Positions 33,827-42,979 of a DNA stretch of 55,769 nucleotides are shown in pieces. Origin of the DNA: JADLEX01 sp964586775 (GTDB lineage: Bacteria > Lernaellota > Lernaellaia > JACKCT01); the NCBI GenBank assembly GCA_964586775.1, contig CAZPJD010000165.1, positions 1-55,769 on the forward strand, written 5' to 3'. Under the pieces are notes generated by a model. The model was not told where the DNA came from. It saw nothing but the letters and a program-made list of their open reading frames with translations, and made no database searches. The position numbers and the translations under genes were made by a program. Positions within the stretch are counted from its first letter, which is position 1, and the number at the start of each line of letters is the position of its first letter.

Positions 33827-35557
33827 CTACAACAGCCCGTTCACCACGGCGTCGCGATAGATGCCCTCGACCTCCCATCCCACGCAGTAGATCTCCTCGT
33901 AAAAATCGGGGTGATCGAACTCGTGCATGTCGGCGAAGGGCACGATGTAGCCCAGTTCGTCGTTGCACAGGCCCGCGTGCATCGGGATCGTGTCGTCCAG
34001 GGACTCCTCGTAGCCCGTCATCGCCTCGAAGGTGAAAACACCCCAATCCGGTCCGTAATCGAAGCTCGATTCGTTTCGGCCCATGAGCGTCTCGGGAAAG
34101 GTCTCGCCCGGCGCGGTGACGATCGTGACCGGTCCGACGCGGATCCGCCCGATGACCTCGGGGATGCAGCCCACGATTCCGCATTCCCAGAAATGGTCGC
34201 GATCCAGGTTCGTCGGGCGATCGACGAGCCCGGTCAGGAACGCCGCGACGTGCAGCGGGTTGCGCACGGGGATGCGGATCGTGGTCGCGGCGACGTCGAG
34301 CGCCGGGCTCGCGTCCACCGGTTCGCCGTCCAGCGCGAGCGCGGCCCAATCGGCGAGCGCGAACCCGAGCGACCACGACTTCTGCCAGCTCTGATCGTTG
34401 AGCCAGACGGGGTTTCCGCCGCCGTCGTCGAGACGGTTTCCCGCCTCGTCGTAGGCCGGCACATCCACGTTGAGCGGCGTGCCGAGCCCGCCGACCGCGC
34501 CCGAGAGGTACACGGATGTGCCGCCGAAGAGCGTCTCCATCCGCTGTCGCGTCCATTGCGGGAAGTCGGCGGAAAACTCCATCGCGCTCATCGTGACCTC
34601 GGGGTGGTTGTGCCAGTTCACCAGCGTGGCCACGGTCGAATCGTCGCCCGCGATGAAGCGAGCGGCGGCGACATCGGGATAGGGCAGATACGGCCTTCGG
34701 GAATCCCGAATAAGTCCCGGATGGTTCGAGCCCGGCTCGTTGATCGTCGCGCGCCCGGCCTGCACCGAGGCCGGCGCGAGGTCGTCCCATGTGTCGATCA
34801 CGAGCTGTGTGATCGTGTCGGTCAGGAACTGCGCGTACGTCTCGTCGCGCCCCGTCGTGAAGGGATCGGGGCCCCAGATGCCGAGCGTATCCGGCGCTTC
34901 GTGCGTGTGCGTGGCCGAGATGAAAATGTGATCGGGAGCGAGACCGCGAACGGCGAGGGCATCCTTGACGATCTGAGTGCGCGGCGACGGAAAGCCGACG
35001 AGATCGACGCTCACCAGTACCGCGTGCAGGTTGCCCTTCGCAAAGATGAGGACCGATGCGGTCAGGTCGTCGTGCACCGCCGTCGCGATGCGGATGCTCG
35101 ACCCGCCCACGTACCATGGGCTCGGATGGTTCTCCAGGGTCGGCGAAATGATCGCCCGCCCCGCCGCGACATAGAGTTGGCCATCGTCCGGCGGCATCGG
35201 CAAGTCGTCAGCGGTGTCGTCGTCGGTGGAATCGTCGTCGGCCGTGTCGTCGTCGACGTCATCATCCGCCGAATCGTCATCGCCCGTGTCGTCGTCCGAC
35301 GCATCATCGTCGGCGTCGTCGTCGGGCAGCGGGGGCCAAGTGTCGTCATCGGCGTCGTCGTCCGTAGCATCGTCGTTACCGGACGCATCGTCGTCGCCGA
35401 ACGCGTCGTCGTCGGCATTGCCCGGCGTCGACGCGTTCGAAGAGTCGCCGCCGCCGCAACCAAAGGCCGCCATCGCCATCAGTAACGCGATCGGCCACAA
35501 GATGCGAAGCGCGAATGGCCGCGCGTCGCGCCGTCCGATCGCCATCGGTGTTTTCAT
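33827..35557 (-). CDS. Neutral ceramidase-like lipoprotein with long Asp-rich linker
   Basis: A 576-residue exported protein. The lipobox AAFGC is followed by GGGDSS and a linker of about 85 residues built from (S/T/A)xDDD units, then a domain starting at LYVAAGRAIISPTLENHPS. Motifs ISATHTHEAPDT and VNWHNHPEVTM match the metal-binding histidines of neutral/alkaline ceramidases (PF04734), and the catalytic zone would follow. The C-terminal domain includes APGETFPETLMG. In characterised members the enzyme cleaves the amide of ceramide, but a lipid substrate here is not certain. The protein is probably displayed at the outer membrane. Confidence 0.8.
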   Translation of the reverse strand: MKTPMAIGRRDARPFALRILWPIALLMAMAAFGCGGGDSSNASTPGNADDDAFGDDDASGNDDATDDDADDDTWPPLPDDDADDDASDDDTGDDDSADDDVDDDTADDDSTDDDTADDLPMPPDDGQLYVAAGRAIISPTLENHPSPWYVGGSSIRIATAVHDDLTASVLIFAKGNLHAVLVSVDLVGFPSPRTQIVKDALAVRGLAPDHIFISATHTHEAPDTLGIWGPDPFTTGRDETYAQFLTDTITQLVIDTWDDLAPASVQAGRATINEPGSNHPGLIRDSRRPYLPYPDVAAARFIAGDDSTVATLVNWHNHPEVTMSAMEFSADFPQWTRQRMETLFGGTSVYLSGAVGGLGTPLNVDVPAYDEAGNRLDDGGGNPVWLNDQSWQKSWSLGFALADWAALALDGEPVDASPALDVAATTIRIPVRNPLHVAAFLTGLVDRPTNLDRDHFWECGIVGCIPEVIGRIRVGPVTIVTAPGETFPETLMGRNESSFDYGPDWGVFTFEAMTGYEESLDDTIPMHAGLCNDELGYIVPFADMHEFDHPDFYEEIYCVGWEVEGIYRDAVVNGLL

Positions 35558-35671
35558 CGTTCTTTCCGTCCCGGCGGTGTGGAATCCGAACAGAGAACGG
35601 ACGGGCTGTCAATCCACAGAACTCGCCCTGAACCCACCCACCTCTCGTGAACCGCCCGCGAGGGCGCTATC

Positions 35672-36622
35672 ATGCGTCCGCCCATGACGAATTCGGTGCT
35701 ACGCATCCCGATGATCGTGCTGGCGACGTGCGTCGCGATCGCGTCGATCGCACACGCCGATCCTCCCGCGTCTTGCTGGACAGCCGAACAACTCGCGGCG
35801 AAGCCGGGCGAGGAACGCGCCTTGCGCGTGACAGACGCGATCGAGCCAAGTGGCGACGTCGGCCCCGCCACGGCGACGCCCGGCCCGCGCGGCGTGGTGC
35901 GTCGCGTGCGTTTGGCCGAGGGGGACCGCCGCGTCGCGCTGACCTTTGATCTTTGCGAAACCTCGCGCGAGATCGCGGGATACGACGGGCGTATCGTCGA
36001 TCTTCTGCGCGCGCAGGGCGTCAAGGCCACGTTCTTCGCCGGCGGCCACTGGCTGCGCACGCACCCGGAGCGCGCGGCGCAACTGCTCGCCGACCCGCTC
36101 TTCGAACTCGGCCAGCACGGCTGGAGCCACCGAAACCTCGCCGTGCTCGCGGGCGACGACTTGCGGCGCGAGATCGACGCGGCCACCGCCGAGGCGCGGC
36201 GGGTGCGGGCCGATCTTTTCGCGCGGTCCTGCGCCGCCGGCGCGGCGATGGGGCCGCTGAAATTTTTCCGCTACCCCTTCGGCGACTGCGACGACGAGGC
36301 GCAGGCCGCCCTGAGCGACGCGGGGCTCACGGCGATCCAGTGGGATGTCGCGCCCGGCGATCCCGCCCCCGGCATCGGCGCGCGCGCGATCGCCCGGGCA
36401 ATCATCGAACGCGCGCGGCCGGGTTCGATCGTCGTGCTGCACGCCAACGGACGCGGGCGACGCACCGCCGAGGCGCTGGCGATCGCGATTCCGGAGCTTC
36501 GTGCGCAAGGCTATGCGTTCGCCACCATCGGCGAGCTGCTCGCGACGGGCGAGCCGGAGATCGACGCGCGTTGCTTCGTAAGCCGTCCCGGCGATACGCT
36601 GCGATATCGTCGAACGAGATGA
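35672..36622 (+). CDS. Secreted polysaccharide deacetylase
   Basis: A 316-residue exported NodB-fold protein. The signal peptide ends near IASIAHADPP. The catalytic motifs are VALTFDLCE (first Asp present, second Asp of the usual TFDD replaced by LC), GQHGWSHRNL with the HxxxH metal pair, FRYPFGDCD, and the C-terminal SIVVLHANGRG. The variant TFD-C motif occurs in some active family members. It would remove acetyl groups from peptidoglycan or another polysaccharide in the periplasm. The GNAT gene starts four bases after the stop. Confidence 0.87.
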   Translation: MRPPMTNSVLRIPMIVLATCVAIASIAHADPPASCWTAEQLAAKPGEERALRVTDAIEPSGDVGPATATPGPRGVVRRVRLAEGDRRVALTFDLCETSREIAGYDGRIVDLLRAQGVKATFFAGGHWLRTHPERAAQLLADPLFELGQHGWSHRNLAVLAGDDLRREIDAATAEARRVRADLFARSCAAGAAMGPLKFFRYPFGDCDDEAQAALSDAGLTAIQWDVAPGDPAPGIGARAIARAIIERARPGSIVVLHANGRGRRTAEALAIAIPELRAQGYAFATIGELLATGEPEIDARCFVSRPGDTLRYRRTR

Positions 36623-36626
36623 GGGC

Positions 36627-37169
36627 ATGACGAAACCGGTGCGCGACATGCGAAAGAACCTGCGCCTGCTGGCCCGTGACGCGGACGACGGCGGTTCGCC
36701 TTTTCGCATCGCGCGCTTTGCACCGCTGCGTCATGCGGATGCCTTCGCCGCCATCGAACCGATCGAGCCGTGGGCGAGTCTGGGATATCCGGCGGGTTGG
36801 CTCGAAAAATACATGACGCGACGGGACACGGCGCTCTATCGCTTTGCGCTGTTGCGCGAGGACGATTCGGGCGACGTTTCGACGGCGGGCTACATGGCGG
36901 TGCGTTTCCCGTGGCTCGTCGGGCCGTTTCTGGAGCTGCTCGCCATCGCGCCCGCGCATCAGGGCACGGGGCTCGGCGGGTTCGCCGTCGCGCGGTTGCA
37001 GCAGGCGGCGCACCGGGCCGAGCGCCAGCTTTGGACATCGGTGGCGCTGCACAACCCGCGCGCGGTCAGGTTCTACGAACGACTCGGGTTTTCGCCGACC
37101 GCCGACGTGCCCGACTTGCTGCGCCCCGGTTTCACCGAGAGGCTGCTGCGATACGATGCGCGCCCGTAG
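36627..37169 (+). CDS. GNAT family N-acetyltransferase
   Basis: A 180-residue acetyltransferase. The acetyl-CoA binding loop is LAIAPAHQGTGLGGFAVARL (about residues 110-130), followed by the typical LHNPRAVRFYERLGF segment. It lies four bases after the deacetylase and overlaps the next gene by 14 bases, so the three form one transcription unit. The substrate is unknown. Confidence 0.87.
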   Translation: MTKPVRDMRKNLRLLARDADDGGSPFRIARFAPLRHADAFAAIEPIEPWASLGYPAGWLEKYMTRRDTALYRFALLREDDSGDVSTAGYMAVRFPWLVGPFLELLAIAPAHQGTGLGGFAVARLQQAAHRAERQLWTSVALHNPRAVRFYERLGFSPTADVPDLLRPGFTERLLRYDARP

Positions 37170-37815
37170 GTTCATCGCACAGGCGGCGCTCGTTGCGCTG
37201 CTGATCGCCGTTCATTCGGCGCGGGCGGACGACGCGTATCCCTTTGCCATCGCGGCGGGCGCGGGCCCCGTTTGGGACGACGCCAACGACTGGGGCTGGA
37301 GCCTTCGCCTCGCGGGATTCGGGCACCCCGGCGGCCTCACGTGGCTTCAGGTCGGCATGACGGTCGAGATGTTCGGCCGGCCCGAGGCGCTCGTGAAGGA
37401 CGAGACGGCGCAAACCACACTCGGCGAAACACGCACGCGCGAATGGCGGACCGACGCGGGCTCGCTCATCGGCGCCGAGGCGCATTTCCCGTTCGGATTC
37501 GGTTCGCTGGAACGCAAGCCGACGTCGCGCGACGATCTGATCCGCGGCGGGCGGCGCGAGTGGGAAATCGCACCGATGATCGCGGGCGGGCTGTATCTCG
37601 ATTCTTCCACCACGTCGAGCCGGCGCGACACCGACGGCACGCGCGTCAAATCGGTTCGCGAGGGCGACGAGGGGACGACGCACAGCGCCGGGGCGTTCGG
37701 CGAGCTCGGCGCGCGGGGGCGGTGGCGGGTGCTGGAACTCGCGCTCGGGGCGCAGACGATCACCGATCGACCGTTGCAACTCGCGACGTGGGTCGGCTTC
37801 AACGTGCCTTGGTGA
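37156..37815 (+). CDS. Putative exported envelope protein
   Basis: A 219-residue protein with a signal peptide (MRARRFIAQAALVALLIAVHSARA) and alternating hydrophobic strands rich in Gly, Trp and Arg (WGWSLRLAGFGHPGGLTWLQVGMTVEMFG, GAEAHFPFGFGSLE with charged turns). It ends in a Trp after an aromatic strand (LATWVGFNVPW), as in small outer-membrane barrel proteins. I recognise no family. It overlaps the end of the GNAT gene by 14 bases and is 12 bases from the convergent sulfatase-like gene. Confidence 0.7.
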   Translation: MRARRFIAQAALVALLIAVHSARADDAYPFAIAAGAGPVWDDANDWGWSLRLAGFGHPGGLTWLQVGMTVEMFGRPEALVKDETAQTTLGETRTREWRTDAGSLIGAEAHFPFGFGSLERKPTSRDDLIRGGRREWEIAPMIAGGLYLDSSTTSSRRDTDGTRVKSVREGDEGTTHSAGAFGELGARGRWRVLELALGAQTITDRPLQLATWVGFNVPW

Positions 37816-37827
37816 GCGGCGACGGCT

Positions 37828-40071
37828 CTATTGGATGTAGCCCAGCGACTTGAGGCGTTCGAGCAGCGCGGCCTGATCGAAGAGCTGCTGCGGAACCGCC
37901 GCGTCCCAGATCGCGGCCGTCACGACCAGCTCCATCGTGGCGACGGTCTCGGGCGGGATCGCCACCGACAGGCGCTGGCCCGCCTCGCGATTCGTCAGGT
38001 CGGCGAGCGCCCGTGTGGGCTCCATCGTGCCCGGTCCGGCGACGACGATCTCGCGATTGTTCACTTTGCGTCCGTCGACCTCGATCTCCACCGACATCGC
38101 TTTGTTGGCGTCGGAAATCGGCAACCGGATTTCGATCGGTTTGTCCGGGGTCGTCTTGAACTCGACGGCGCCCGACTGGTGCGCGTCGTCTTCATTCCAG
38201 ACGAGTTCGGTGGCGTGCGCCGAGATGAAGACCGGCTCGCAGCGGCGATCGGATTTGTAGACCATCTTCCAGGTGTGCGGCGCGCGGCCCATGAAACGCA
38301 GCCGCGTGACCCGCTCGCGCGCATCACCCTTGAGCCCGCCGTAAAATGTCGCGTGCGTCTGGCGGGCCTTGGCGAGCCAACCGTTTTCGCTCGCGAGATT
38401 TTTCATTTCGCCGGGATCGGTCTTTGGATCGAAGATTTCCTCCTCGCCGTCGCCGAGCGGGAAGATGTACTTCATGTCGGCGGTGCGCAGCGTGCTGCGA
38501 TGCGGCCCCACGAGGATGTTTTCGGAAAGAACCGGCCGATCGACAAATCCGCTTTCGGCGAAAAGGTCTCGACCGACGAAGGAATCGGGCGGCGTGAATC
38601 CCAGTGCATGCATGAGCGAAGGCGCGACATCGACGAGCGCCACGACGCGCGAATCGCGCCGGCCTTCGTTTTGCCCCGGCTTCACGATCACGAGCGGAAC
38701 CCTGATCTGCTCGTCGTAGAGCGCGTGGCCGTGCTCCCATCCGCCGTGCTCGCCAAACTCCTCGCCGTGGTCCGCCGTGACGACGATGTACGTTTGGTCG
38801 AGCTCGCCGTCGCGACGCAGGATCTCCACCACCTCGCCGACGCGCCTGTCCGCGGCCAGAATCTCACCATCGTAAAGCGCGACGAGTTCCGCCAGTTCCT
38901 CCGCGTTCGGCGGGTTGTCGCGAATCTCGTTCGCGCCGGGAAAGCGCCCGCCCAGGTCGCGCGAGCGGTCCGGAGTCGGATAAGACCAGCCCGTCACACC
39001 CTCGACGTACTCATAGACCGCGTGCGCGGCGAGCAAATGGAAGTACACGAAATAGGGCCGCGCCTTGTCGCGCCTCTCCATCCACTGCGCGAGATGCTGC
39101 ACCGCGAAGGTGTCGTTGCCGGTCTGCTCGTACACGTTGAAGCCGCGGCCAAACCCGAAATTGAAGTCCATCGTGGGCGCGTTGATGAACGCCGCGGTCG
39201 TGTACCCCAATCGACGCAGTTCGCCCGGCAGAGACGGCCACTGCGTGTCGATGGTGAAGTTGTCGTTGAATCGCGTCTTGGAAGAAATCTTGTGCGGATA
39301 CTGCGACATCATCATCGACGTCACCGAGGGCCGCGTCCACGGCGCGTTGCTGAACGCGCTCTCGTAGAGCGTACCGCGCGCGGCGAGGGCGTCGATGGTC
39401 GGCGACGTGGGCCGGCCATAGCCGTAAGCGGAGATGTGATCGGCGCGCGTCGTATCGAGCGTGATCCACAGAACGTTGGAGCCCTTGGCGGCCGTCGGTT
39501 TGCGCGTCACCACGCGCACGTGCGACCAAACCGGGCGCCCTTCATACGGCGTTGTCGGGACTTCGGCGCTCTCGCGACGCAGCGACGCCTGAAGCACGAT
39601 TTCGACCGTGCGTCCCGCGTAGGCGTCGAGCCCGACGCGCGCCTCGTCCCACGGTTCCTGCAGGTTGTGATCGAGCCGTTGCTCGGATCGATAGATGCGC
39701 TTCATGCTCCCGTCGTCCTCGCGAACGAAGACGGCGAACGCGACCGAGGTCGTGGCGCGGCTCCAGTCGCGGTCGGCGACGGCGTGCGCGAAACGCAGCT
39801 CCGAATCCGGTTCGACGGTCGCGAAAAAGCGCAGCGTTGCATTGGCCGACGCGTCCACCGCCTCGCGCACCTCGTTATGGATCTCGAAGAGCTTGACGCG
39901 GTCGCCCTCGCCGCGCTTCTCGAGCGCATCGGCGAGGGTGCGGAAGGTCTCGTGGCCGGCGGCGTCAACCGACGTCGCCTTCTCGCGCGCGCAACCGAAC
40001 AAAGTGGCGATCATCGCAAAGGCGAACGCCGTCGCAAGCACGGTCTTCGGACTCGACCACGCGCGTTTCAT
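37828..40071 (-). CDS. Sulfatase-fold lipoprotein
   Basis: A 747-residue predicted lipoprotein: signal peptide with lipobox LFGC (about residue 30), a beta-rich N-terminal domain (about 40-215), and an alkaline-phosphatase-superfamily domain from about 220. Metal motifs are NVLWITLDTTRADH and VVTADHGEEFGEHGG. At the nucleophile site the sequence is APWTRPSVTSMMM, with Thr where a formylglycine Cys or Ser would be in a sulfatase. A C-terminal beta region (about 560-747) ends with LERLKSLGYIQ. The Thr suggests a hydrolase or phosphotransferase that is not formylglycine dependent. ATG 40071 is used; longer starts include an unlikely leader. Confidence 0.85.
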   Translation of the reverse strand: MKRAWSSPKTVLATAFAFAMIATLFGCAREKATSVDAAGHETFRTLADALEKRGEGDRVKLFEIHNEVREAVDASANATLRFFATVEPDSELRFAHAVADRDWSRATTSVAFAVFVREDDGSMKRIYRSEQRLDHNLQEPWDEARVGLDAYAGRTVEIVLQASLRRESAEVPTTPYEGRPVWSHVRVVTRKPTAAKGSNVLWITLDTTRADHISAYGYGRPTSPTIDALAARGTLYESAFSNAPWTRPSVTSMMMSQYPHKISSKTRFNDNFTIDTQWPSLPGELRRLGYTTAAFINAPTMDFNFGFGRGFNVYEQTGNDTFAVQHLAQWMERRDKARPYFVYFHLLAAHAVYEYVEGVTGWSYPTPDRSRDLGGRFPGANEIRDNPPNAEELAELVALYDGEILAADRRVGEVVEILRRDGELDQTYIVVTADHGEEFGEHGGWEHGHALYDEQIRVPLVIVKPGQNEGRRDSRVVALVDVAPSLMHALGFTPPDSFVGRDLFAESGFVDRPVLSENILVGPHRSTLRTADMKYIFPLGDGEEEIFDPKTDPGEMKNLASENGWLAKARQTHATFYGGLKGDARERVTRLRFMGRAPHTWKMVYKSDRRCEPVFISAHATELVWNEDDAHQSGAVEFKTTPDKPIEIRLPISDANKAMSVEIEVDGRKVNNREIVVAGPGTMEPTRALADLTNREAGQRLSVAIPPETVATMELVVTAAIWDAAVPQQLFDQAALLERLKSLGYIQ

Positions 40072-40286
40072 AGAGATACCGATCGAAATCGATCCTTCAT
40101 CTACGCCGATCTCTCCGAAAAATTGAAACCCATAATAACTCAAGATAATCGCGCATGTCACGACCACGAATCTCGCGAGGCGCGATATCTCCGGCGGCCC
40201 GGGGCAAACCGCCGCGCGCCACGTGGACAATGCGCGACGGGCCATGCTAATCCCATGTCTCTTCCCATCATCGAAGGAGTGGGCGC

Positions 40287-40925
40287 ATGAAGACGAGGCT
40301 GGGAACGGCGATCATCGCGACGCTGGTCGCGGTGGGGACGGCGGGAATCGTGGCGGCTACGGCGTGGGCGGCGGCGGACTTCGTGCCGGTGCCGAGCCTG
40401 GACAAATACCTGACGCCCGAGAACATCAAGAAGCTCGAGGACGGCGAGATCGTGAAGGACACGGTGCTGTCCAGTGACGCGACGAAGGGCGACAAGGGCC
40501 GCGGCATCGGATTCGTCTACATCAAAGCCAAGCCCGACAAGATCCAGGCGGCGGTCCACGATTTCGGCACCTACCCGAGCTGGATGCCCAACGTGAAGAC
40601 CACGAAGGTCACGAACAAGACGGCCGAGCGCGTCGATGTCGAGTTCATGCTCTCGATCATGGGCAACGAGATCCAGTACACGACGATCCACAAGGTCAAT
40701 CCCGACGGCACGATCCAGTGGCGCCTCGACGACGCGAAGCCCAAAAAGAACGTGTCGGATTCGGTGGGCGCGTGGGTCTTCAAGCCGCACGGCGAGGGCA
40801 CGATCGTCGCCTACGTCATCGACGTGGACACGGGCATGTCCGTGCCCAAGATCATCCAGAATTTTCTGACGAACCAGAGCCTCAAGAGCGTGCTCAAGGC
40901 GCTGCGCGACCGCGTCGGCGGTTGA
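40287..40925 (+). CDS. Periplasmic SRPBCC/START-like protein
   Basis: A 212-residue protein with a signal peptide ending near TAWAA. The rest resembles a polyketide-cyclase or COQ10-type START fold: GIGFVYIKAKPDKIQAAVHDFGTYPSWMPNVKTTKV, then beta strands VDVEFMLSIMGNEIQYTTIHKV and a C-terminal helix LKSVLKALRDRVGG. It could bind a hydrophobic ligand in the periplasm. ATG 40287 follows GAAGGAGTG. The region to the divergent sulfatase-like gene (215 bases) holds no clear promoter beyond an AT-rich stretch. Confidence 0.82.
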   Translation: MKTRLGTAIIATLVAVGTAGIVAATAWAAADFVPVPSLDKYLTPENIKKLEDGEIVKDTVLSSDATKGDKGRGIGFVYIKAKPDKIQAAVHDFGTYPSWMPNVKTTKVTNKTAERVDVEFMLSIMGNEIQYTTIHKVNPDGTIQWRLDDAKPKKNVSDSVGAWVFKPHGEGTIVAYVIDVDTGMSVPKIIQNFLTNQSLKSVLKALRDRVGG

Positions 40926-41144
40926 TCGGCGGCGCGGTGCTTCCGGCGAACGGGCGCGCGTCGCACGGCCGAGGGCGTTCGTGGCCGAACGCCGAATCTC
41001 CGCCGGATTGAAGAAGGACCGCAAAACCTGATGTCGCCGCGCCTTGACGCACGGGCGGGCGCGCCGCTAGCATGAGCGGGCCTTCAATTCCGAACCGTCG
41101 GCGCGCGCCTCGGGTCGCGCCGCGAGCACACGGGTGTGGCTTCG

Positions 41145-41972
41145 ATGGGCAAGGTCATCGCGATCGCATCGCAAAAGGGCGGCGTCGGCAAGACGACGAC
41201 GACGATCAACATCGCCGCGTCGATGGCGACGCTGCGCCAGCGCACGCTCGTTATCGACCTGGATGAACAGAACGCGGTGGGCTTCGGCCTCGGGCTGTCG
41301 CGTGCGCAAATGATGAGCGGGATCTACGACGTCTTCATGGGTCGCGCGCGCTTGCGCGACATCATCCACCCGACGTCGCTGCCCACGCTCAAGGTCATCC
41401 CCTACGGCAAGGGCACGCTGACCGACGAGTTCGAAAAGTTCGTGCGCCAGAAGGGCAGCGCGCCGCTGCTGAAGAAGTACATCGCCGCCGTTCGCAACAG
41501 TTGCGACTTCATCCTCATCGACTGCCCGCCGGGCATGGGCGATCTGACGATCTACGCGCTCTCGGCCGCGGACTCGGTGCTCGTGCCGATGCAGCCCGAG
41601 CCGCTCTCGCTCAAGACCCTCACGCAGATCCTCAAGATCATCCGCAAGGTGCGCCGCAGTGTGAACCCCGACCTCATCATCGAGGGCCTGCTGCTCACGA
41701 TGTACGACGAGAACTACCGCATCAGCCGCGAGGTCGCGCGACAGGTGTGGGCGACCTTCCCCGAGGAAGTCGTGTTCCGCAACGTCATCCCGCGCAGCGA
41801 GGAGTTTTCCGCGTCGTTCGCCGTGGGCAAGCCGATCATCATGCAGGATCCTGACGCCGAGATCGCTCAGGCCTATCTTCGTCTTGCGAAAGAGATCATG
41901 AAAAAGGCGCAGGACGAGGCCTCGGGCAAAAAGCCCACGCCCTCCGAAGGCGGCGCGGACGCGCTGTACTGA
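41145..41972 (+). CDS. ParA/MinD-type ATPase
   Basis: A 275-residue ATPase. The deviant Walker A is SQKGGVGKTTTTIN at residues 9-22, the switch regions VIDLDEQNAVGFGLG and LIDCPPGMGDLTIYAL, and IYDVFMGR matches the ParA group. ParA proteins position chromosomes, plasmids or protein complexes. No ParB gene, replication gene or parS-like repeat is nearby, so this is probably an orphan ParA of the cell-positioning kind. ATG 41145 is used; GTG 41136 is possible. Confidence 0.88.
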   Translation: MGKVIAIASQKGGVGKTTTTINIAASMATLRQRTLVIDLDEQNAVGFGLGLSRAQMMSGIYDVFMGRARLRDIIHPTSLPTLKVIPYGKGTLTDEFEKFVRQKGSAPLLKKYIAAVRNSCDFILIDCPPGMGDLTIYALSAADSVLVPMQPEPLSLKTLTQILKIIRKVRRSVNPDLIIEGLLLTMYDENYRISREVARQVWATFPEEVVFRNVIPRSEEFSASFAVGKPIIMQDPDAEIAQAYLRLAKEIMKKAQDEASGKKPTPSEGGADALY

Positions 41973-42079
41973 CGCGGGTGTTGTTCCGTCGCGGGCGAGG
42001 GCGCCCGCACCACAACTGAGCTTCATGAGGCGCAGCCGCCCCAGGCCGTATCGATCCGCGCAATCCTTTCCGAAAGCCG

Positions 42080-42109
42080 AATAAAAAAGAAAAACCCCTT
42101 TCGGGGTTT
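42080..42109 (-). terminator. Strong rho-independent terminator of the histone-like gene
   Basis: On the minus strand a 7-bp stem (AAACCCC with GGGGTTT) and a GAAA loop are followed by TTCTTTTTTATTC. It lies 51 bases beyond the stop at 42161 and also separates this unit from the convergent parA-like gene. Confidence 0.85.
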
Positions 42110-42160
42110 CAGGATCGATCTGATCTCGATGGGGACGGGCGGGGAGTGATCCCCGCGCCG

Positions 42161-42940
42161 TCATGTCAGCGTGATGGTCTCTTCTCCGATCTCCTGCCGC
42201 CCTTGAAACAGCAGCCGGCCCTTGAGTTTGCCGGTTTTGGGATCCTGTTCATGGATCGAAACCACCATGCCCTTGTGAAAAGGTCTCTCGTGATAGTCCA
42301 AAACGATCACCAGGTTCTTCTCGTCGAGACTGCCCCGCAGCAGGGCGGTGCCGCGGTAGGTGATCGTGTCGAAAGTGACCGTGTAGGAGGCGCGGCGCGT
42401 GTGGCGATCGCTGCTGATCAGGATCGTTCCGGTGCCGTAATAAACGCGACCGTCCGGCGTTGTCCCCTGGATGTTGAACGGGAACGTGGTGAATTGCGCG
42501 AAGCTCTCCACCGGCGACGGGGCCAGTCGCAGATCGGTACGGCGCGCGGCCGCGGGCGATGCCGCTGCCGCCGCGCGCTCCGTCCCGGCGCTTCCGACGC
42601 GTTCACGGTCATCCGCGGCCAAAGAACTGGTGATGGCCGGCTTCTTGGCCGCGGGACTGACAGGAGCCGGCGAAAGAGGTGACGCCTTGGATTCGTCTTT
42701 TTTCGGCGCCGCCTTTTTGGCAGGCGCCTTTTTTGCGGGCGCCTTTTTGGCCGGCGCTTTCTTGGCGGCCGGCTTCTTGGCGGCCGGCTTCTTGGCGGCC
42801 GGCTTCTTCGCGGCCGGCTTCTTCGCGGCGGCCTTCTTCGGCGCCGCCTTCTTCGCGGCCGGCTTCTTCACGGCGGCCTTCTTCGCGGCCGGCTTCTTCA
42901 CGGCGGCCTTCTTCGGAGCAGCTTTCTTCACTTCGGCCAT
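42161..42940 (-). CDS. Histone-H1-like protein with C-terminal beta domain
   Basis: A 259-residue protein. Residues about 4-82 are tandem Lys/Ala/Pro pentads of the AAKKP type, like histone-H1-like DNA-binding tails. A linker (about 83-135) leads to a compact beta-rich domain (about 136-259) with GRVYYGTGTILISSD, YTVTFDTITYRGTALLRG and GKLKGRLLFQGRQEIGEETITL, which I do not recognise. The tail should bind nucleic acid. The ATG at 42940 has a strong AAGGAGG site and lies 40 bases after tRNA-Leu on the same strand, so the two may be co-transcribed. The repeats are encoded by near-identical 15-base units. Confidence 0.85.
   Translation of the reverse strand: MAEVKKAAPKKAAVKKPAAKKAAVKKPAAKKAAPKKAAAKKPAAKKPAAKKPAAKKPAAKKAPAKKAPAKKAPAKKAAPKKDESKASPLSPAPVSPAAKKPAITSSLAADDRERVGSAGTERAAAAASPAAARRTDLRLAPSPVESFAQFTTFPFNIQGTTPDGRVYYGTGTILISSDRHTRRASYTVTFDTITYRGTALLRGSLDEKNLVIVLDYHERPFHKGMVVSIHEQDPKTGKLKGRLLFQGRQEIGEETITLT
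42694..42931 (-). repeat. Tandem 15-base units encoding Lys/Ala/Pro pentads
   Basis: The DNA repeats a GCGGCCGGCTTCTT-type unit about sixteen times. It encodes the basic tail of the histone-like protein and could expand or contract by slippage. Confidence 0.8.
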
Positions 42941-42979
42941 CTCGAACCTCCTTACAGGGTCAGGGTTGAACATGCAGAC

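Noticed and set aside
41145..41972. ParA as part of a plasmid or chromosome partition locus
   Set aside because: No ParB gene, parS-like repeats or replication genes are nearby.
42694..42931. Tandem repeats suggesting a CRISPR array
   Set aside because: The 15-base units are contiguous, without spacers, and encode the Lys/Ala/Pro tail in frame.
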